DNA from: an uncultured Aquimarina sp.
Lineage (GTDB): Bacteria > Bacteroidota > Bacteroidia > Flavobacteriales > Flavobacteriaceae
Assembly (NCBI GenBank): GCA_947498705.1
Contig: CANMLW010000007.1
Span: 1-64,000, forward strand
Length of the DNA stretch: 64,000 nucleotides
Direction: 5' to 3'
A program made the position numbers and the translations under genes. This document shows, one piece after another, positions 54,761 to 62,887 of this stretch (within the stretch, counting starts at the first letter, position 1; every line of letters begins with the position of its first letter). Below the pieces are notes generated by a model. It saw only the letters and a list, made by a program, of their open reading frames with translations, did no database searches and had not been told where the DNA came from.

Positions 54761-55222
54761 ATGCTAGAAAGTTTATTTGTTGAAAATAAAAAAGCTCCAG
54801 AAGAGACAATTATCTACTATTCAAAGACACATAAAGCTTTTAACTTAATAGTTTCTATTTTGCTTCTTGGTTTTGGAATCTACGCTTTCTTCTATCACAA
54901 TTATTATTTAGGAATTGGAATAATTGTCCTATCAATTTACCTAATAAGCAACTATAATAAATCTCCTGAAAATGATACTCCTCAACTTATTCTTTCTAAA
55001 CAGGGTATTATTTCTAATGGTAACCGAATAAGAAAATGGTCAGAAATAAAAAATGAGGATATTATTGTTAAGCATTCATATTCTGGAGGACGAGGTGAAT
55101 ACTATCTAAGTTATGATCACAAAAATGGGAATGAAGAAATACTCATCGATGAACTGAATATAAGTACGCAAAAACTAAGTTATCTCCTGAAAATATATAG
55201 AAAAAGGAGTGAAAAAAGATAA
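54761..55222 (+). CDS. Array gene 5: two-pass membrane protein with PH-like tail
   Basis: A 153-residue protein with two adjacent hydrophobic segments (about 27-43 and 48-64) and a soluble C-terminal half: PQLILSKQGIISNGNRIRKWSEIKNEDIIVKHSYSGG. That layout resembles bacterial PH-like membrane proteins. A TTG at 54743 is in frame but lies in the right core of element C; ATG 54761 is preferred. Unknown function. Confidence 0.6.
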   Translation: MLESLFVENKKAPEETIIYYSKTHKAFNLIVSILLLGFGIYAFFYHNYYLGIGIIVLSIYLISNYNKSPENDTPQLILSKQGIISNGNRIRKWSEIKNEDIIVKHSYSGGRGEYYLSYDHKNGNEEILIDELNISTQKLSYLLKIYRKRSEKR

Positions 55223-55223
55223 G

Positions 55224-55405
55224 AACGTTGTAAAACAACATATATGTGATCATAGCAGCAAAGTGATGAATCGGTCAGTTATTTTATTTTTGGCAAGGCG
55301 CAATGCTTGCAGAAGGTAAAAGTTAGCAACCAATACGCAGAAAAATCGAAAAGAAAGGAGACATTTTGCCTTGCTATGACACTTATAGTAAACGCTATGT
55401 GCAAC
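55224..55405 (+). repeat. Spacer element D (long form)
   Basis: About 182 bp. It shares ggtaaaagttagcaa, tacgc, tcgaaaag and tgacacttatagtaaacg with element G, and its inner arms ttggcaaggcgcaatg and cattttgccttgc pair well. It begins at the stop of array gene 5 and ends 37 bp before array gene 6. Confidence 0.75.
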
Positions 55406-55441
55406 AAAATCAATTATTGATATAAACAAATTCCGAATCTA

Positions 55442-55729
55442 ATGTTTAAAAATATATTTAAGAGAAGAAAAAATGATTTAGCTTCAAGATGTCAAACCTA
55501 TCTTGAAGCTGGACCGCCGGAACATATGTCTAATTATGTATCAGGATCTTTAACAGAAATGATTATTGGACATGGAGCTCAGGGAAACAAATTGGATTCC
55601 GAGTTAGTAGAAATAGCTAGTATTATATTAACCGAGACTCAGTCAATTCAAAAAATCGAAGATGATAAGATTCGAGATTATTTGTTGCAAGGATCAATTT
55701 TAGTAAATGAAATTCTTAGTAGTCAGTAA
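55442..55729 (+). CDS. Array gene 6: small soluble protein
   Basis: A 95-residue protein without signal peptide: MFKNIFKRRKNDLASRCQTYLEAGPPEHMSN at the start and helical ELVEIASIILTETQSIQKIEDDKIRDYLLQGSILVNEIL at the end. No family recognised. It lies after element D; the 200 bp behind it contain only a weakly similar spacer (core-like aataacgtttatggc at about 55760). Confidence 0.55.
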   Translation: MFKNIFKRRKNDLASRCQTYLEAGPPEHMSNYVSGSLTEMIIGHGAQGNKLDSELVEIASIILTETQSIQKIEDDKIRDYLLQGSILVNEILSSQ

Positions 55730-55951
55730 TGAATATTCAAAGCACAAGAAAAATGAAAAATAACGTTTATGGCATTTGATATATCTAAACAACAATAGAA
55801 CTTTTATAGATTATCATGAAGAAGGGCTAAAATGAATCAAGTTATTGAAACAAAGAGTGATTAATAGACTTTAAAACTACACACAGTAATTTGTATATTG
55901 CATATGTACCTTCGCTAGGTAAATGTAAGAGATGTGCGTTTAATGTTGAAA

Positions 55952-56479
55952 ATGAAATTCGAAATAAAAAAAGCTGAATCAAAACATAAATATGAACTGC
56001 TACAACTTTATAGAGAAGTAGCTGAAATCTCGGATGGAATAATTCGAAATAAAGATGAAATCAATGGAGAATATATTTCGAACTTTCTTACCCAATCTAT
56101 AGAAAACGGACTTATTTTAATCGGAACTATTGGGGATAAAATTGTTGGAGAAATTCACGCTTATACTCCAGGAATTTACGCATTTCAACATATACTTACA
56201 GATTTAACTATAATCGTTGACCCCAATAATCAAGGAAAAGGAATTGGACGTAAGCTTTTCGATTTTTTTTTGGAAATAGTTGCCACCGACTTAACTCAGA
56301 TTAAAAGAATTGAATTGTATACTCGGGAACATAACGAGCGGAATGTTAGATTTTACGAAAGCCTTGGATTTATAAACGAAGGACGACAGAAAGATAAAAT
56401 ATTTATAAATGAATCTGAATTTGAAACACCATTACATATGGCTTGGTTCAATCCAAATTACGGAATGAAAAAACACTAA
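55952..56479 (+). CDS. Array gene 7: GNAT-family N-acetyltransferase
   Basis: A 175-residue GNAT acetyltransferase. The acetyl-CoA loop reads VDPNNQGKGIGRKLFDFFLE (QGKGIG), preceded by strands GLILIGTIGDKIVGEIHAY and LTIIVD, and followed by RIELYTREHNERNVRFYESLGFINEGRQ. Members acetylate small molecules or protein ends; the substrate is unknown. GNAT enzymes are common cargo of integron cassettes. I prefer ATG 55952, where the family's first strand (KFEIKKAESK) begins; GTG 55934 and ATG 55943 are also in frame. Confidence 0.85.
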   Translation: MKFEIKKAESKHKYELLQLYREVAEISDGIIRNKDEINGEYISNFLTQSIENGLILIGTIGDKIVGEIHAYTPGIYAFQHILTDLTIIVDPNNQGKGIGRKLFDFFLEIVATDLTQIKRIELYTREHNERNVRFYESLGFINEGRQKDKIFINESEFETPLHMAWFNPNYGMKKH

Positions 56480-56481
56480 AC

Positions 56482-56540
56482 ATAACAACCAACGTGTATA
56501 AGCAATAGCGGTTTGGGTATTTACTCAAACCGTTTTTTCA
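56482..56540 (+). terminator. Half spacer element F fused to a terminator
   Basis: Starting just after the GNAT stop codon, acaaccaacgtgtataagca resembles the left end of the long spacer elements. It runs into a hairpin (cggtttg/caaaccg, 10-nt loop, 56509-56532) followed by six T's. So a spacer-like end and a terminator occur together here. Confidence 0.65.
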
Positions 56541-56699
56541 TTTAAATAAAGTATATTGTTATCCGAAAAGTAGTTGTGAAGAATCCGCTACTACTCATAT
56601 ACAAAATCATTAGTAGCAACTCATACTTAAATAAGGTACTATATATGAGAAAAAAGAATTAATTCAAAAAAGTAAATTGATCATTTATAATTCAAAAAC

Positions 56700-57263
56700 A
56701 TGAAAAGATTACGAATAGCTATTCTTAGCATAACTGTACTATTTTTTACGGCATTCACAAAGACTTCTTATGACAATTATACTATAACACATGGACAAGC
56801 TGGCCCCTTTACAATAAATAGTGCTTTTCCTGGAGAAGGAAAACACTTTGGTTATGATATCGTGAAAAAACAAACCATTCGTTATGCTGAAGACGGAGCT
56901 GATACATTAACTGTTTTTCATGCACAAAAAGAGGAAATTACCCATATTATTATACACCCAAAATTTGACAACAATGCATTGATTGAAGAGTTAGAAGTGG
57001 TTAGTCCTTTATATGAAACTAAGGCTGGTATTGGAGTAGGAAGCTCTATCAACGACTTTTATTCATATTACAATGACGCTGAAGCATTATTCACTTTTGT
57101 TAGTGACAGCTACTGGTTAGAAACTAGAGCCGTACATGGTGCACAATTTCAATTTCAGGCCAAATCACATAAAGGCGCTCCAGATACTTTTGAAGATTTA
57201 ACTATTTTAGAAAAAAACAAAATAGACACAAAAGGAAGAATCATTAAAATTCGTTTATTTTAA
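56700..57263 (+). CDS. Array gene 8: exported 187-residue protein
   Basis: A signal peptide (residues 1-20, LFFTAFTKT) leads a beta-rich mature part: AGPFTINSAFPGE, FGYDIVKKQTIRYAEDGADTLTVFHAQ, ITHIIIHPKFD, TKAGIGVGSSINDFYSYY, EDLTIL. The segment around KAGIGVGSSINDFYSYYNDAE resembles a strand-turn motif seen in other Bacteroidota periplasmic proteins of unknown function. It is followed 11 bp later by a lipoprotein gene, so they are probably one unit. Confidence 0.65.
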   Translation: MKRLRIAILSITVLFFTAFTKTSYDNYTITHGQAGPFTINSAFPGEGKHFGYDIVKKQTIRYAEDGADTLTVFHAQKEEITHIIIHPKFDNNALIEELEVVSPLYETKAGIGVGSSINDFYSYYNDAEALFTFVSDSYWLETRAVHGAQFQFQAKSHKGAPDTFEDLTILEKNKIDTKGRIIKIRLF

Positions 57264-57274
57264 TAATCAACAAA

Positions 57275-57814
57275 TTGGTAGTAGTAAAAATACTAAAAGT
57301 AATATTTATATTAGTTTTAATCCTCTGTTTAGGATGTAATACCAGCAGAAAAAACAGAACTAAAATTGTGGTGAAGGGACAAGTAGATAAGTTGGAAAAA
57401 ATTGTGCACAACAATCTGAATAACGAGTCTGAATTGAATCCTGAAATAGTGTTGAATTCCATTGTGGAATTATATCTATCAGATAAAAATATAATTGTAG
57501 GATCTAATGAAAATCCGATTGACATTTACGTAACTTATGGCACTGATTTCTGGAGAGAAAATAACAAAAATAAAACCTTTGAAATTTCAATTGCTCACCA
57601 AAAAGTTGGTGAAAATGACGGAATTCTCTACGAGTACCGAATTGATATGATATACAAACCAACCGAATTTAAAGGAATTACGGGTTTTAATTTAGGTTAT
57701 AACCCAACATCGGATTTGGGACAATTCAAAAAGTCAATAAAAGAATCCGACGGATTTAAAAAAGCGTTGAAAATCAAACCTATTAGAGTAGAAATAATTA
57801 AAGAACGGATATAA
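57275..57814 (+). CDS. Array gene 9: lipoprotein of about 179 residues
   Basis: A probable lipoprotein: hydrophobic residues 4-18 end CLGC, with the lipidated Cys at about 21. The mature part contains VVKGQVDKLEKIVHNNLNNESELN, IYVTYGTDFWRENNKNKTFEISIAHQ and a C-terminal GQFKKSIKESDGFKKALKIKPIRVEIIKE, with no family that I recognise. The start is TTG at 57275; no ATG or GTG earlier in the frame precedes the signal. It ends 7 bp before spacer element G. Confidence 0.6.
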   Translation: MVVVKILKVIFILVLILCLGCNTSRKNRTKIVVKGQVDKLEKIVHNNLNNESELNPEIVLNSIVELYLSDKNIIVGSNENPIDIYVTYGTDFWRENNKNKTFEISIAHQKVGENDGILYEYRIDMIYKPTEFKGITGFNLGYNPTSDLGQFKKSIKESDGFKKALKIKPIRVEIIKERI

Positions 57815-57821
57815 AATAATT

Positions 57822-57992
57822 TGCTAACAACGTATATGAGCCAAGTGCAGCCAAGTGTTCGATCTAATGGTTATTATATTTTGATAAGACACAATACTTA
57901 CAGAGAGGAAAAGTTAGCAATCACTACGCTAGAAAAGTCGAAAAGCTAAGTAACACTTTGCTCTGCTTCGACACATATAGTAAACGTTGTAT
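57822..57992 (+). repeat. Spacer element G (long form)
   Basis: 171 bp from tgctaacaacgtatatgagc to cacatatagtaaacgttgta. The left core TGCTAAC is the exact reverse complement of the right core GTTAGCA seen in element B. The outer 30 nt on both sides form an imperfect inverted repeat (caacgtatatgagccaagtg against cactttgctctgcttcgaca). Confidence 0.8.
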
Positions 57993-58014
57993 CTCATAAT
58001 AATTTTAAAGACTA

Positions 58015-58419
58015 ATGCTAAATTTTTTCAAAAAAAAGAAAATCCAAATTCCTGAATTCTTAAAAATTGATGGATACCAAAATAAAGATAAATATTTCAT
58101 AAGAACCGCAAAGTGGGACTGGTTAAATAAAGAACAAATCAATGTTATCCAAAAGATAGATGGTAAAATTAAAATGATGACAATGGATTATTGGTATCAA
58201 GAAATATTTTTAGATGCTGATGGACAAAAAACAATAAAAGAAAACTTAGATAATATGGTTAAACAATTTATAGATAGTAAAATGGAAATTCCTAGTGAAC
58301 TTGATGAGATGTTAATTGAAATTTTAGACGAACTTGAAAATGAATTAAAAATTGTTCAACTTGTTGACCAGAAAACAGAACTTAAAATGGAATTTAAATT
58401 ACCATTATCAAAACAATAA
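58015..58419 (+). CDS. Array gene 10: small soluble protein
   Basis: A 134-residue protein, charged and without signal peptide: FFKKKKIQIPEFLKIDGYQNKDKYFIRTAKWDWLNKEQ then a helical acidic C-terminal part (SELDEMLIEILDELENELKIVQ). No family recognised. It begins 23 bp after the right core of element G and is the last gene of the array. Confidence 0.6.
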   Translation: MLNFFKKKKIQIPEFLKIDGYQNKDKYFIRTAKWDWLNKEQINVIQKIDGKIKMMTMDYWYQEIFLDADGQKTIKENLDNMVKQFIDSKMEIPSELDEMLIEILDELENELKIVQLVDQKTELKMEFKLPLSKQ

Positions 58420-58424
58420 AACAA

Positions 58425-58465
58425 AAACACAATGTTGTGATCCATACAACACTAAGACTGTATGA
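58425..58465 (+). repeat. Truncated spacer H at the right border of the array
   Basis: The sequence cacaatgttgtgatccatac followed by aacactaagactgtatg begins a few bases after the last array gene and resembles left ends such as ctacaacactatataagtg in element B. No right end follows; the convergent dsbD-like gene begins soon afterwards. It probably marks the array border. Confidence 0.45.
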
Positions 58466-58545
58466 ATATACATTTAAATTTATATTGCTTTTCAAAAACT
58501 AAACCTATACTAAATTCCAGTATCTAAGCCACCCAGCGGTAAAAC

Positions 58546-60528
58546 CTACTTTTCAAAATTCGTTAACCCCACCTTCAGCCATTTAAGGTATTCATTGGCA
58601 TCGGGTGTATAGGCAGTAGTAGCATTTAATAAATTCATATCTGTATCTAACAATACATAATACGGCTGTGAATTATTTTGAAAATTGAGGGTCTGAAATG
58701 TGGCCCATTTATCACCTACAGTTCTAATTTCTTTAACTCTACCCTCTGGTTTTAAAAACTTAAACTGCTCCTCTTTTGGCAGCTCTTCTCTGTCATCTAC
58801 GTACAAAGAGATCAAAATATAGTCATTTTTGAGAATATCTATAATATCTGGATGACTCCAGACCTGTTCTTCCATCTTACGACAATTTACACATGCCCAA
58901 CCCGTAAAATCTACCATAATGGGTTTATTTTGTGCTTTTGCAGCAGCAACACCTTTTTTAAAATCTGTATATGCATTTAATCCTAAAGGACCATGTGCTT
59001 CTTTTTCATAAATACTATAGAAAAGAGGTGGCGGAAAACCACTCAATAATTTTAAATTGGCATAGGCTGTATTGGTAAGTCCGGGAATTAGATACAACAC
59101 AAAGACTAAGGTAAGCACACCTAATGTTTTTCTACCTACACTCAATTTTTGAATAGGGCTATCATGTGGGAAACGTATTTTTCCGAAAAGATATAGTACT
59201 AACCCCAAACCTATTAGAATCCATATTCCTATAAATATTTCTCTTTTTAAAATCCCCCAATGCTCTACCAAATCGGCATTCGATAAAAACTTAAACGCCA
59301 ATGCCAACTCTATAAAACCAAGTACTACTTTTACCGCATTTAACCATCCCCCGCTCTTTGGCAGAGAATTTAACCAATTAGGAAACAACGCAAACAATCC
59401 AAAAGGTAAGGCCAAGGCTAGTCCAAAACCACCCATTCCTGCACTTAGCTGCATAGCTCCCCCATCACTGGTTAGGGATCCTCCCAATAAAGAACCAAGA
59501 ATAGGCCCTGTACATGAAAACGATACCAAGGCCAAGGTTAGTGCCATAAAGAACACTCCTACAATCCCTCCTATACTATTGGCTTTGTTATCTAACTTAT
59601 TACTCCATGAAGCAGGTAATGTGATCTCGAAATACCCAAAAAAGGATATAGCAAATACAATAAAAATGATAAAAAAGATACAGTTAAGAATCACATTGGT
59701 CGAGATATTATTTAATATCTCTGGATCTACAGAATCTAATAAATGAAAAGGAAGACTTAATAAAAGGTAAATGGCAAAAATAAAAACTCCATAAAGAATG
59801 GCATTAAATGTCCCTTTTTTACGATCCTTTGCGCCTTTTGTGAAAAAAGAAACGGTAAGCGGGATCATAGGGAATACACATGGTGTTAACAACGCTATGA
59901 GTCCTCCTAAAAAGCCTAAGATAAATATATTAAAATAACTTTTTTTCTCTACTTGTTCTGATGGATACGTATCCCAACCTTTAATATCAATCAGTAAGCT
60001 TTTTGACTTTTCTTTGTCTGCTTCTGTGATACTCGACAGATCTCCTTTGTTTTCTTTAACTTCTCCCAAAAGGTCGATAGTAAACTTTATTGCTTCTGGG
60101 GCCAAACATTTTTCATCATCACAGACTGAAAAATATACTTCGGCTTCTATACTTTTAAGACTTTTATCAATGAGTTTAATTTTCTGAGAAAAAGTTACTT
60201 TTTCCTCAAAATACTTCACGTCCATCTCAAAAATATTATCAAACTTTTGAATCCCAGCAGGCTCTGTAGTTTCTCCAACAAGCGCATATGTTGCTTCTGA
60301 TGCATTAAAGCTAAACTCTGTAGGGGTCGGTGCTAATTCATCGGCTGCTGCTTCATGCTGAGAATATAAATGCCAGCCTTTATCAATTTTTGCCTTAAAA
60401 TATAGTGTATACGTATCTTCACCTTCTTTTTCGACACTGGCTTCCCATTCTACAGGATCCAGAGTTTGTGAAAAAACTGATGTAGATACAATTAATAAAG
60501 ATATGAACAGCAAAATGATATTTTTCAT
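58546..60528 (-). CDS. dsbD: Thiol:disulfide interchange protein DsbD-like
   Basis: A 660-residue three-part electron shuttle from the cytoplasm to periplasmic disulfides. The N-terminal periplasmic domain (about 20-155) has the Cys pair CDDEKC; the membrane domain (about 205-500, eight segments) has LLTPCVFPMIPLTVSFF and SFSCTGPILGSLLGG with one Cys each; and the C-terminal thioredoxin-like domain (about 530-655) has GWACVNCRKME. All six redox Cys residues are present. A signal peptide (1-20, TSVFSQ) precedes. The gene overlaps the end of tilS by 4 bp, so they are translationally coupled. Confidence 0.93.
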   Translation of the reverse strand: MKNIILLFISLLIVSTSVFSQTLDPVEWEASVEKEGEDTYTLYFKAKIDKGWHLYSQHEAAADELAPTPTEFSFNASEATYALVGETTEPAGIQKFDNIFEMDVKYFEEKVTFSQKIKLIDKSLKSIEAEVYFSVCDDEKCLAPEAIKFTIDLLGEVKENKGDLSSITEADKEKSKSLLIDIKGWDTYPSEQVEKKSYFNIFILGFLGGLIALLTPCVFPMIPLTVSFFTKGAKDRKKGTFNAILYGVFIFAIYLLLSLPFHLLDSVDPEILNNISTNVILNCIFFIIFIVFAISFFGYFEITLPASWSNKLDNKANSIGGIVGVFFMALTLALVSFSCTGPILGSLLGGSLTSDGGAMQLSAGMGGFGLALALPFGLFALFPNWLNSLPKSGGWLNAVKVVLGFIELALAFKFLSNADLVEHWGILKREIFIGIWILIGLGLVLYLFGKIRFPHDSPIQKLSVGRKTLGVLTLVFVLYLIPGLTNTAYANLKLLSGFPPPLFYSIYEKEAHGPLGLNAYTDFKKGVAAAKAQNKPIMVDFTGWACVNCRKMEEQVWSHPDIIDILKNDYILISLYVDDREELPKEEQFKFLKPEGRVKEIRTVGDKWATFQTLNFQNNSQPYYVLLDTDMNLLNATTAYTPDANEYLKWLKVGLTNFEK

Positions 60529-61841
60529 CGATGTATTGTAATTTTTAATAGTTCTTTTGATTGGGGTGTTATTTTATATCTGTTATCTGCTCTGTAATTT
60601 ATAACCCATACTATTTCTTTTCCAGAACATAAAAGCCATACCCTTTCTTTGGCCAGTAATGATAATTTTTCGTCTTTGAAATATTTACTTAATTTTTTCT
60701 TTCCTTTCATTCCTAATGGATAAAAATAGTCGCCTTCTTGCCATTTTCTTACAATCAAAGGGTATTTTAACTTTCCTTTATCAACATAAATCGTAGTAAG
60801 ATCAGTATCCAATATTTCATTCACCTCTTTAAACTTAAGGGTTCCAGAAGGAATCATCACAATATTTTCTTCTTCAGGAACTTTATAGGTACAGTCAGAA
60901 ATTTCTTTGATCAAAGGGGTTATTAACAAATATTCTCTATCTTTTATTAATCGATGTGTTTCAGAAAAAATCTGTTTTCCAGATTGTGCTGTTATAATTT
61001 GTTCAATATCATCCCAAGCCTTGAAACCATAATCTTTCAACAAAAAGTATAAACAAGCTCTAGGGTTTCCAAAATCTCTTAATCTATTAATAGGTATTTT
61101 TATCGTATCGGTCTCTAAGACCTCAAACAGTTCTTTTTTGATTACAAATGTTTGATTTTTGATAAACTCACTCGCCTGATTAACATATTCTAACGTTTTA
61201 TTAAAATTCTGAAGAAACTGAGGGTTCATTAATTTTAATTGTGGAATGAGATCGTGTCTTACCTTATTTCTAAGATATTTGGTATCACTATTACTCCTAT
61301 CCTCACGCCATTCGATATCGTTCTTTGTTGCAAACTCATAAATTTGTTCTCTTGTAAAAGGCAATAAAGGGCGAATAAAAACATCATTAATCTCGGGTAT
61401 CCCTGTTAATCCATCAATACCGGTTCCTCTAGACAAATTAATCAAAAACGTCTCTAAAGAATCATCTGTATGATGTGCTGTAAGTATGTAATCAAACTTA
61501 TACAAGCCAGCAAGCTCTCTAAACCAGTCGTATCTCAATTCTCGTGCTGCAAGTTGAATAGATAAAGTATTTTTTTTTGCGTATACTTCTGTATCAAAAG
61601 ACTTTATATACAATGGAATATCTAACGTTTCTGATAGGTGTGTTACAAACTTTTGGTCTCCATCACTTTCTTCTCCTCTTAACTTAAAATTGCAATGAGT
61701 AAGACTAATATCCATACCCAAAACGTGACAAAGCCTTGTAAGTACAACACTGTCTAACCCTCCACTACAAGCTATTAACAATTTACTTCGTAATAGAAAT
61801 GTGAGATTGGCCGTAATATGATTTTTAAAGTCTTGCAGCAA
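60525..61841 (-). CDS. tilS: tRNA(Ile)-lysidine synthase
   Basis: A 438-residue TilS. It changes C34 of the CAU anticodon in tRNA-Ile2 into lysidine using ATP and lysine, so that the tRNA reads AUA. The PP-loop SGGLDSVVLTRL sits near residue 26-37, followed by HCNFKLRGEESDGD, LTAHHTDDSLETFLINLSRGTGIDGL and RPLLPFTREQIYEFA; the C-terminal domain has the VRKWQEGDYFYPLGMKGKKKLSKYFKDEKL segment. Length is typical for Bacteroidota. It is divergent from the sigma-region-4-like gene. Confidence 0.96.
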   Translation of the reverse strand: MLQDFKNHITANLTFLLRSKLLIACSGGLDSVVLTRLCHVLGMDISLTHCNFKLRGEESDGDQKFVTHLSETLDIPLYIKSFDTEVYAKKNTLSIQLAARELRYDWFRELAGLYKFDYILTAHHTDDSLETFLINLSRGTGIDGLTGIPEINDVFIRPLLPFTREQIYEFATKNDIEWREDRSNSDTKYLRNKVRHDLIPQLKLMNPQFLQNFNKTLEYVNQASEFIKNQTFVIKKELFEVLETDTIKIPINRLRDFGNPRACLYFLLKDYGFKAWDDIEQIITAQSGKQIFSETHRLIKDREYLLITPLIKEISDCTYKVPEEENIVMIPSGTLKFKEVNEILDTDLTTIYVDKGKLKYPLIVRKWQEGDYFYPLGMKGKKKLSKYFKDEKLSLLAKERVWLLCSGKEIVWVINYRADNRYKITPQSKELLKITIHR

Positions 61842-62003
61842 TAGGTTTTAAATTAAAAATTTTGGTTGTTCAAATATACGATTTTGAATCACTACTGCCA
61901 TTACTTGAATAAATCAATATTAAATACTGATTATCAAGTTTTTAACATTAATTGTGATTAGTTTTTACTATTTTTAGGAGACAACTTCTTAAAATACTGA
62001 TCA

Positions 62004-62708
62004 ATGAATAGGCCACATGAATCACAGAAACCTCATCAGACAAACCAACAAAAAGAATTTAGTAAAAAATTATTATCGATCGTACCTCATTTACACCCTT
62101 ATGTAAAGCACCGACTTTATATAGCAGAAAGCATTGGTATTCTACCTCAAAATATGTATTGCTCTAATGGTATTATTGATGACGCCATTGTAAAGTTACA
62201 TCAAGATGATATCGATACCGATATAGATACACTTTCTCTAGAGCTTACTCTTTTTAAAATTACAGATGAACTTTTGGACGAACTTTATATAAGCGAAGGT
62301 TGGCATCAAAAGAATATTAGTACGAACTACTTCTTGAAAGAAGAACTTGAAAGGCTTGAAGAAAATTTTACCGCAGAAGCTGATAATGAGCTAATCATGA
62401 AAGAAGAACTCGATGATATTTGCTACCAACAAAAGAATTATATTCATAAACAAAACTTTATTTATGATGATTTGGATTCTGATATTTTAAAAGTTGTGGA
62501 AATAGAGCCAAGTACTGATCAAAGAAAACAAAAACTTCTTGGTAAATTTTATAGTTGGCTCCCTATGGAAACGTCTAAAATTATCGACTTGTTCGTTTTT
62601 GGAAAGCTAAATTTTGTAGAAATCGCCACTATCAAAGGGATTAGTCCCCAAGAGGTAAAAGAAATCATTATCGACGTAAGAAAGAGTTTTAGACGTAATT
62701 TGATTTAG
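62004..62708 (+). CDS. Conserved-type protein with sigma-70 region 4-like C-terminus
   Basis: A 234-residue soluble protein. Residues 15-60 are rich in His, Lys and Gln (QKPHQTNQQKEFSKKLLSIVPHLHPYVKHRLYIAES). The centre is very acidic. The C-terminal 70 residues (GKFYSWLPMETSKIIDLFVFGKLNFVEIATIKGISPQEVKEIIIDVRKSFRRNL) follow the sigma-70 region 4 layout: a 'LP....I..L...G...eIA...g.s..eV' helix-turn-helix. Region 2 is not recognisable, so it is not a normal sigma factor; it may be a DNA-binding or RNA-polymerase-associated regulator. Divergent from tilS. Confidence 0.7.
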   Translation: MNRPHESQKPHQTNQQKEFSKKLLSIVPHLHPYVKHRLYIAESIGILPQNMYCSNGIIDDAIVKLHQDDIDTDIDTLSLELTLFKITDELLDELYISEGWHQKNISTNYFLKEELERLEENFTAEADNELIMKEELDDICYQQKNYIHKQNFIYDDLDSDILKVVEIEPSTDQRKQKLLGKFYSWLPMETSKIIDLFVFGKLNFVEIATIKGISPQEVKEIIIDVRKSFRRNLI

Positions 62709-62826
62709 GTTTCTCTGGTTAAAAGAGGAATAGCAACTTGCTGTATTTGCTCTCTCTGAGAAAGGAGTAATAAGATTTATGGATGAGAATTCGTAAATCG
62801 TATAAGGTTAAGGGTCATTACTGTAT

Positions 62827-62864
62827 CCCCTCATCCTAACCTTCTCCCAGAGGGAGAAGGAACT
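62827..62864. repeat. REP-like unit, third locus (single copy)
   Basis: The sequence cccctcatcctaaccttctc followed by ccagagggagaaggaact is the same unit as at 11387 and 21698, here as a single hairpin (ccttctccc/gggagaagg). It lies between convergent genes and can also act as a transcription stop. Confidence 0.8.
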
Positions 62865-62887
62865 AAATAAGTTTTAAATCGAGTTAT

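Noticed and set aside
52224-57992. A CRISPR array made of the spacer elements
   Set aside because: The elements are 70-180 bp, diverged and separated by whole genes; there are no regular short repeats and no cas genes.
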